From contig CM040432.1 of NCBI GenBank assembly GCA_022702705.1, positions 44,666,540 to 44,730,539 of the forward strand: 64,000 nt of DNA, written 5' to 3'. Positions 57,817 through 64,000 of the stretch are shown here, piece by piece. Within the stretch, counting starts at the first letter, position 1. Each line of letters starts with the position of its first letter. The DNA is from Papilionanthe hookeriana x Papilionanthe teres (lineage: Eukaryota; Streptophyta; Magnoliopsida; Asparagales; Orchidaceae). Both the position numbers and the translations under genes were made by a program. Below the pieces are notes generated by a model, which saw only the letters and a list, made by a program, of their open reading frames with translations, was not told the origin of the DNA and ran no database searches.

Positions 57817-58164
57817 CTAATCTTCACAAGGGAAATTGTGTATTCCACTTGAAAAGAAAACTAACGCTCTCGGGAAATCCATAGCCATCTTTTCATCAAT
57901 CCACTTGTTCTTTGCATACATTTCAACTTGAGCATCATGATAAGTCGCAATATGATCAAATTGAAGTTTCATTTGCCATTCTAGATGTTCAACTTGATGA
58001 AACATCTCATGAAGGAGATCTCCAATCCTTTTAAAATCTTCTTCAAACTTATCTAAACGACTAGAAATTTTCTCTAAACTTACAGCGATGAAACCATTAA
58101 AGTAGGGTTGAGGATCCCTTGAGACCTTGTCCCTAGCCTCTTCTCCATGATTTCTCCTTTCCAT
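57817..58164 (-). CDS. B2 115-aa ORF, uncharacterised
   Basis: Intact 115 codons (start MERRNHGEEARDKVS), the counterpart of 35045-35392. Differences are scattered substitutions with no indel. Central LEKISSRLDKFEEDFKRIGD suggests a coiled coil. Retention of an intact frame in both decayed B copies may indicate constraint before insertion, or reflect the small target size. Confidence 0.55.
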   Translation of the reverse strand: MERRNHGEEARDKVSRDPQPYFNGFIAVSLEKISSRLDKFEEDFKRIGDLLHEMFHQVEHLEWQMKLQFDHIATYHDAQVEMYAKNKWIDEKMAMDFPRALVFFSSGIHNFPCED

Positions 58165-58788
58165 TTCTTCAAAAATTTCTCAAATCTCTCAAGAATGAAA
58201 TGTAAGGGTCGTAATTTTGATTGTTTGATGGTTAGGGAAGAAGATGGGTAGATTTAAAGGGGAAAATCGTGTGAAAAACTGAAAATTTTCAGTTTTTGCA
58301 CGACCCAGTTACTGTGGCGCTTAGGCACCGAATCTGGCGCCTAGGCGCTGGACCTATTGATATATAGTTGATTCTGGCACATAGGCGCAGAATTCTGGCG
58401 CCTAGGCGCCAGAACTATGTTCAACTTCGTTTCGCCTAATCGTCAAATTTTCAAAATTTCGTTCTCCAAGATAGGTAAATTATACTGGTAAGAGTAATTT
58501 AGACTCTATAACTCACATTGTAAACTATCATAATGAAGGTTAATTTGATCTCCTTTTTACTCATATTTAAAATAGAGTGATTCTATTTTTAAATCTTACA
58601 TACCTCAAAATAATTTTCAGCCTAAGTCAACCAAGACTTATGAGCATCATTTTTTTCTAAAGTAATATAAAATTAAGCAAGATCAAGGCATAACCTTACA
58701 TTAAAACACAAAAACACAAGATAATTATGGGTTTCCTCCCACAAAACGCTTGGTTTAACGTCGTCAGCCCGACTTAAGTAAATCTTTA
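58165..58788 (-). promoter_or_regulatory. B2 post-integrase spacer with palindrome clusters and conserved motif
   Basis: Two palindrome pairs: 58315-58331 with 58333-58352, and 58372-58390 with the perfect 58394-58413. B1 has one pair here. The conserved AAGCG-TTGTGGGAGGAAACCCA-type motif lies on the minus strand near 58725-58755. No protein. Confidence 0.5.
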
Positions 58789-59820
58789 ATCAGGTTGACT
58801 CAATTCATAAGCCTCTTTATAAATCTTCTTAATATTTCCCAAATAAGGCTTCAATCTTAATCCATTTACTTTAAAAATTTTTTCAGTTTTGGGATCTTTA
58901 ATATCCACAGTTCCATAATGGTATACTTTCTCAACAAAATAAGGTCTAATCCATTTAGATCTTAATTTTCCAGGAAAAAGTCTTAAACGAGAATTAAATA
59001 GTAAAACTTTTTGTCTAGGCTCAAAAATTTTTCCTGAAATTTTCTTATCATGCAACATCTTCATTTTCTCTTTATAAATCCTCGTATTTTCATATGATTC
59101 GTTTCTAATTTCTTCCATCTCATTTAATTGCAATAATCATTTTTCTCCTGCTTTCTTCAAATTAAAATTAAACTCCTTTATCCCCTAATAAGCTTTATGT
59201 TCAAGTTCTACGGTGTAAGTGACAATGTTTACCATAAATTAACCTAAGTAAGGTGACATTCCGATTGGTGTCTTATAAGCTGATTCTATAAGCCCATAAT
59301 GCGAGAATCAAGTCTATCAACCCAATCAGTTCTTTTAGGATTAACAGTCATTTCTAAAATTCTTTTAATTTCTCTGTTTGATACTTCATCCATTCCACTA
59401 GTTTGAGGGTGATAAGCAGTTGCAATTCTATGTTTGATTCCAAATTTTTGAAGTAATGATTGAATTCTTATATTCCTGAAATGACTTCCACCATCAGTGA
59501 TAATTACCTTAGGCATTCCAAATCTTGAAAATATCATTTTCTTTAAGAATTTTGAAACACTTTTGGAATCACAGTTTGGTAAAGCAACAGCTTCAATCCA
59601 CTTTGAAACTTAATCAACTGCTAATAAAATATAAATTTTTCCCGATGGTGGAACAAATGGCCCCATAAAGTCTAATCCCCATATATCAAAAATTTCAACT
59701 TCCAATATATAGTTTAATGCATTTCATATTTCCTAGATATATTTCCCATCCTTTGACATCGATCACATGTTTTCACATATTGTCTTACATTGTTAAATAA
59801 GGTAGGTCAATAAAATCCAG
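58786..59820 (-). pseudogene. B2 integrase (broken)
   Basis: The zinc-binding CDQCQ region is near 59750; the core includes a first-Asp WGLDFMGP-like segment near 59670, then VIITDGGSHF (second Asp) and SGMDEVSNREIKRILE (Glu) within 59537-59286. The C-terminal 115 codons (59133-58786) end LSQPD. Stops and frameshifts lie near 59145, 59230, 59280 and 59610. The D and E residues are preserved. Confidence 0.82.
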
Positions 59821-60510
59821 AATTTAAAATTTTAAATGCAGTTTTATCTATGCCAAAGTGTCCTCCAAAATCAGAATCATAACATTTTTGAATTATAGCA
59901 AAAGTTTCCTCATAATGTACACATCTTCGAATCATAGAATCTTTACCAATTTTAAATAAATGAGGTTCTTCCCAAATATAAGATTTACCATCATATTTAA
60001 ATTTCTTAATAAATTTGTTATCCAAGTCATAAGGTAAAATATTGCTAACTAAATAATTAACAATATCAGCATACCACGGTGTTTTGTATCTTTGAATAAC
60101 ATATAAAGATTCATCAGGGAATTTCTCATTTATATTTTCTTCCGAAATAATATCATTTTTTATTCTAGACAAATGATTAGCAATTTGGTTTTCACTATTT
60201 AAAAATCAAATTCTTGTAGAAGTAAAACCCATCTTATAAGTCTAGGTTTAGAATCCTCCTTAGATATTAGATATTTAATAACAGAACGATTAGTATGAAC
60301 TATGCATTTAGTACCAAGAAGATAAGGTCTAAATTTATCAAAGGCATATACTATAGCTAGAAGCTCTTTCTCAGTGGTAGTGTAATTTCTTTGTGTTTCA
60401 GTGAGAGTTTTACTAGCATAATATACAACTTTGAAAACTTTCTCATATTTTTGTCCTAATACGGCTCCAATTGCAAAATCACTTGCATCACACATTAATT
60501 CAAAAGATTT
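59807..60510 (-). pseudogene. B2 RNase H and RH-INT linker
   Basis: 60495-60199 encodes MCDASDFAIGAVLGQ, YYASKTLTETQRNYTTTEKELLAI and the CIVHTNRS segment (D in the usual HTD is lost to N). 60172-59807 encodes SRIKNDIISEEN through GHFGIDKTAFKILNSGFY. One frame break between the two parts. Confidence 0.82.
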
Positions 60511-60517
60511 ATTCCAG

Positions 60518-61401
60518 TTAGGTGCAACAATGATAGAGTGCGGTTATTAATTTTTCTTTTAGAATATTAAAAGCATTAATACATTCTTCATTAAATTCAA
60601 GTTGTGCATCTTTTTCTAATAAATGACAAAGAGGTTTAGCAATTTTAGAAAAATCCTTTATATATCTTCTATAAAATCCAGCATGACCTAGAAAACTTCT
60701 CACATCAGTAACAGTAGTAGGTGGTTGCAATTCGGTAATAATTTTCACTTTTGCTTGATCTACTTCCATCCATTTCGTGATACTTTGTGTCCAAGTACAA
60801 TGCCTTCCGTGACCATGAATTGACATTTTTCCCGGTTAAGAACTAAATTTGTTTCTTCACATCTTTTCGTAACTTTGGCTATGTTTTCCAAACAAGATTC
60901 AAAAGAAGTTCCAAAGACCGAAAAATCGTCCATGAATATTTCAATTCCTTTGTTAATCAAATCACAAAATATTGACATCATACATCTTTGAAAAGTTGCA
61001 GGTGCATTACATAAGCCAAAAGACATTCTTCTAAAAGCAAATGTTCCATAAGGACTTGTAAATGTTGTCTTTTCTTGGTCCTCAGGAGCAATTAGTAATT
61101 GATGGTAACCAGAATATCCATCCAGAAAATAGAAATATGAGCGTCCAGCTAATTTATCGAGCATTTGATCCAAGAAAGGTAAAGGAAAATGATCCTTTAT
61201 AGAGGCTTTATTTAGTTTCCTATAGTCAATACAAATTTGCCATCCAGTAACTTGTCTTATAGGAATAAGTTCATTTTTATCATTAACAATGACAGTTACT
61301 CCTCCTTTGTTCGGAACACAATGAATAGGACTTACCCATTGACTATCTGAAATAGGATAATTAATTCCAGCATCTAACCACTTAATTATTTTTTTTAACA
61401 A
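60518..61401 (-). pseudogene. B2 reverse transcriptase
   Basis: 213 open codons (61401-60760) covering most of the palm: CVPNKGGVTV, QICIDYRKLNKA, FPLPFLDQMLDKL, FLDGYSGYHQLLIAPEDQ, FGLCNAPATFQRCM and an intact catalytic FMDD (60925-60936). A one-base change near 60775 moves the thumb and connection into 60826-60518 (VRSFLGHAGFYRRYIKDFSK). The best preserved RT in the window. Confidence 0.87.
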
Positions 61402-62480
61402 CCTCTTTCATAATAGGATTTAATCTTCTTTGTGATTCTATAGTAGGTTTAAAATTTTCTTCCATTAAAATTCTATGCATGCAAATGGAAGGGCTTATTC
61501 CTTTTATATCAGCAATAGTCCAACCAAAAGCTTTCTTATAATTCTTTAACACACCTAGTAATTTTTTTTCTTGATCTTTTCTCAGTTCAGAAGAAATAAT
61601 AACAGGTAAAGTTAACGAATTTCCAAGAAAAGCATATTTTAAATGGGAAGGTAACATTTTTAATTCCATTGCAGGTGATTTTTTAATTGAGGGTAAAAGT
61701 ATATCATTTTGAGTTATGTCTAAAGTTTCCCAATTATCTTTAATAAAATGAGTCTCTTCTTCTTCTACTATTTCATCTTCATTAGTTAAAAATTCAAATT
61801 TTTCTTCAGAAATAACTTTACATTTTTCTTGATAATGTTTTTCAATTAAATAATCAATTATATCCATTCGATAACATTTCTCTTTATCTGGGTACTTCAT
61901 TGATTTAAGAACATTGAATTTAATTTCTTGATCATTGACTCTCATGGTTAATTCTCCTTTTTGCACATCAATCATAGCTCGTCCGGTACCTAGAAAAGGT
62001 TTTCCTAAAACAATAGGCATCTCTTTATCTTCTTCCATATTAAGTACTATGAAATCTACAAGAAAGATAAATTTATCCACTTTAACAAGGACATCCTCTA
62101 TAACTCCTTTAGGATAAGTGATAGATCTATCAGCTAACTGAAGAGTTACAGTAGTGGGAGTAATATCTCCTAAATTCAATCTTCGATAGATAGAAAATGG
62201 CATGAGATTAATATTTGCTCCTAAATCACATAAAGCTTTTCCGCAAAATTTTTCTCCAATAGCACAGGGTATAGTGAAACTTCCAGGATCCTTAAGCTTT
62301 TCAGGTAATTTCTTTTGAATTATTGCACTGCATTCTTCACTTAATGCAACAATTTCAAAAGCTTCAAATTTTCATTTTTTGCTTAAAATATCCTTCATAA
62401 ATTTTGCGTAAGTTGGCATTTGTTCCAAAGCTTCAGCAAAAGGTATGTTAATAGTAAGTTTCTTAAAAATTTCAAAGTAC
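61382..62480 (-). pseudogene. B2 protease region
   Basis: Catalytic Asp in LCDLGANINLMP (62225-62227); FLGTGRAMIDVQKG is the second motif. 62203-61382 is open for 273 codons and runs into the RT N-terminus (SQRRLNPIMKEVV). A frame change near 62375 separates it from the Gag C-terminus. Similar to B1 throughout. Confidence 0.85.
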
Positions 62481-63912
62481 TTAGAAAATTGATGATCAAG
62501 TTTCTGTTGTTTAAGTCTTTGAGGAAAAGGTGGTGGTGGTTTTCAACTTCCACATTAACAGGTATAACAATCTGATCTTGACTAGGAGAGAGAGTTTCTT
62601 TAGGTTTTTCAATCTCTTCAACCTCAATCTCTTTTTCAATTTCATTCTACAATATTTCTTTTAATTGTTTTTCACTTCTAAGTTGCACAGCTTTAACTTG
62701 TTCATATTCTTTTCCAGTTTCCTTTGGATTGATTTCAACATTACTAGGAAGTGTTCCTACAAGTCTGTTATTAATTAAAGTAGCAATTTGCTCCATTTGA
62801 TTTTCAATATTACGAATAACAGTATTTTGATTTTATAATTGATTATTCATTTGCATAATTAATTCTTCTATTGATAACTTTTTCTGTTGATTATTAAATC
62901 CAGGAGGTTTATAAATTGAATTAACTTGATTATTCCAATTTCTAGTGGGATGAGATTGATTATTTCCCCATTGTTGTTGTGAATTTTTCCAGTTAAAATT
63001 AGGATGATTTTTCCACCCAGGATTATAATAATTTGAATAAGGATTATTTTTACTTGCAATAGCTTGTAAAGTTTCAATAGTTTGAGGATCTGCAATATTA
63101 GCAGAGTTATTATGCGAAATATTAATTGCAAAATTATCTTATTTTTTAGATATTGCTGCAACTTGTGAAGCTAAGATAGAATAGGCTTCATTATCTTGAA
63201 TACTAGCCATCTTTTTAGGGTTAACCCTTTCGGAAGGCCATTGAAAATTGTTATTAGCCATTTCTTCAATTAAAGTGTAAGCTTCTTCAAATGATTTAGA
63301 CATTAAAGAACCTCCAGCAGCAACATCAATAATTGATTTTAAAGATCCAATTAAGCCATTATAAAATGTTTGAATAATCAACCAATCAGGTAAAGCATGA
63401 TGAGGACATTTTCTTAATAGTTCTTGAAATCTTTCTCAAGTTTCATATATTGTCTCCCCGTCAAATTGACTAAACGAAGTAATATCATTTCTTAATTTAG
63501 CAGTTTTAGAAGAAGGAAAATATTTAGCAAGGAATTTTTGTGTCATTTCAGCCCATGTTTTAATAGAACCAGTCGCTAATGAGTTTAACCACATCTTTGC
63601 TTTATCTATTAAAGAAAAAGGAAAGAGTTTAAGTCTAATAGCATCATCAGAAACATTGTTATATTTAAAGGTAGCACAAAGTTCTAAAAAACTAACAAGA
63701 TGCAAATTTGGATCATCATTTGGTGATCCACCAAATTGATTGTTTTGCACCATTTGAATAATAGACGGTTTAAGTTCAAAAGAATTAAGCATCTACAGAT
63801 GGGTATTTAAATACTACTATGAAGTTTATCAATCTGTATGGTTAGCATAATCCCTTAATGGTTTATAAACATTTTGATCATTAAGTTTAATTGGATTTTG
63901 TAAAGTAGCCAT
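62481..63912 (-). pseudogene. B2 gag (broken)
   Basis: ATG at 63910-63912 (start MATLQNPIKLND), with TGA after ~25 codons as in B1. The core 63792-63436 (NLHLVSFLELCATFK, FPFSLIDKAKMWLNSL, FDGETIYET) and 63381-63139 are open. The Asn/Gln-rich part and LRSGK follow around 62700-63000, then PPPPFPQRLKQ near 62515. Several stops and frameshifts. Confidence 0.84.
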
Positions 63913-64000
63913 TTCTTGAAATTTTTGAATTTGTTTTCCCTTTTTTATTTTTCTAATTGTTCTTTCCAATTCAGAATCTAAAGGTATTAATCCTTCAAAA
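63913..64000 (-). other. B2 leader, cut by window end
   Basis: AT-rich leader upstream of B2 gag; matches 29248-29335 of B1. PBS and 5' LTR are outside the window. Confidence 0.7.

Larger units (their letters stand above)
52862..64000 (-). mobile_element. Element B2: Athila-like retrotransposon, minus strand, cut by the window end
   Basis: Read from right to left: gag (start 63912), protease, RT, RNase H, integrase, 115-aa ORF, third ORF, PPT and 3' LTR (54609-52862). The 5' LTR and PBS are beyond 64000. Same architecture as B1 and generally better preserved (intact RT FMDD, longer open frames), but several stops and frameshifts remain. Inserted in A2's 3' LTR. Confidence 0.92.

Overview
This window is plant nuclear DNA made almost entirely of nested, decayed LTR retrotransposons of the Ty3/gypsy superfamily. 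I found no host gene, rRNA, tRNA or CRISPR array. The organism is inferred to be an angiosperm with a repeat-rich genome: the lineages (Tat/Ogre-like and Athila-like), the PBS types and the source of a captured AlkB gene are all plant-specific. The species cannot be named from sequence.

Two families are present. Family A (Tat/Ogre-like, + strand) has a PBS reading TGGCGACTCCGCTGGGGA, an internal region of about 13 kb encoding a long Gag, protease, RT, a first RNase H, a second archaeal-type RNase H and integrase, and then an extra ORF. That extra ORF carries an AlkB-type 2-oxoglutarate/Fe(II) dioxygenase domain of the plant ALKBH9/ALKBH10 (RNA m6A demethylase) type. A 61-codon ORF, a 96-bp tandem repeat array, a hairpin and the PPT follow. 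Family B (Athila-like) has LTRs of about 1.75 kb, an Asp-tRNA-type PBS, gag-pro-RT-RH-INT, and two further ORFs downstream of integrase. One of these is an uncharacterised 115-aa ORF; the other is a longer protein resembling the 'putative plant transposon protein' family. Its LTRs and UTRs carry repeated palindromes around GGCGCCTAGGCGCC.

Layout: 1-720, end of a minus-strand B-like LTR (B0) inserted in an A LTR. 721-17216, element A1 (5' LTR remnant, interior, LTR). 14458-52861, element A2, which shares the 14458-17216 LTR with A1, giving an LTR-interior-LTR-interior-LTR array. A2 gag is split by element B1 (19835-40389, + strand, TSD ATTTA). The 5' LTR of B1 is in turn split by a 7.46-kb minus-strand solo LTR of family A (21576-29038, TSD AAGCT). 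The 3' LTR of A2 is broken at 52861 by element B2 (52862 to beyond 64000, minus strand).

Every gag-pol is broken by stops and frameshifts, so the coding entries are pseudogenes. Comparing A1 with A2 and B1 with B2 still shows domain order and catalytic residues. The most notable observation is the AlkB dioxygenase domain as a fixed, co-linear part of a Tat-like retrotransposon. Its N-terminal module resembles the N-terminus of the same element's Gag, and it lies behind a conserved splice-acceptor-like sequence.
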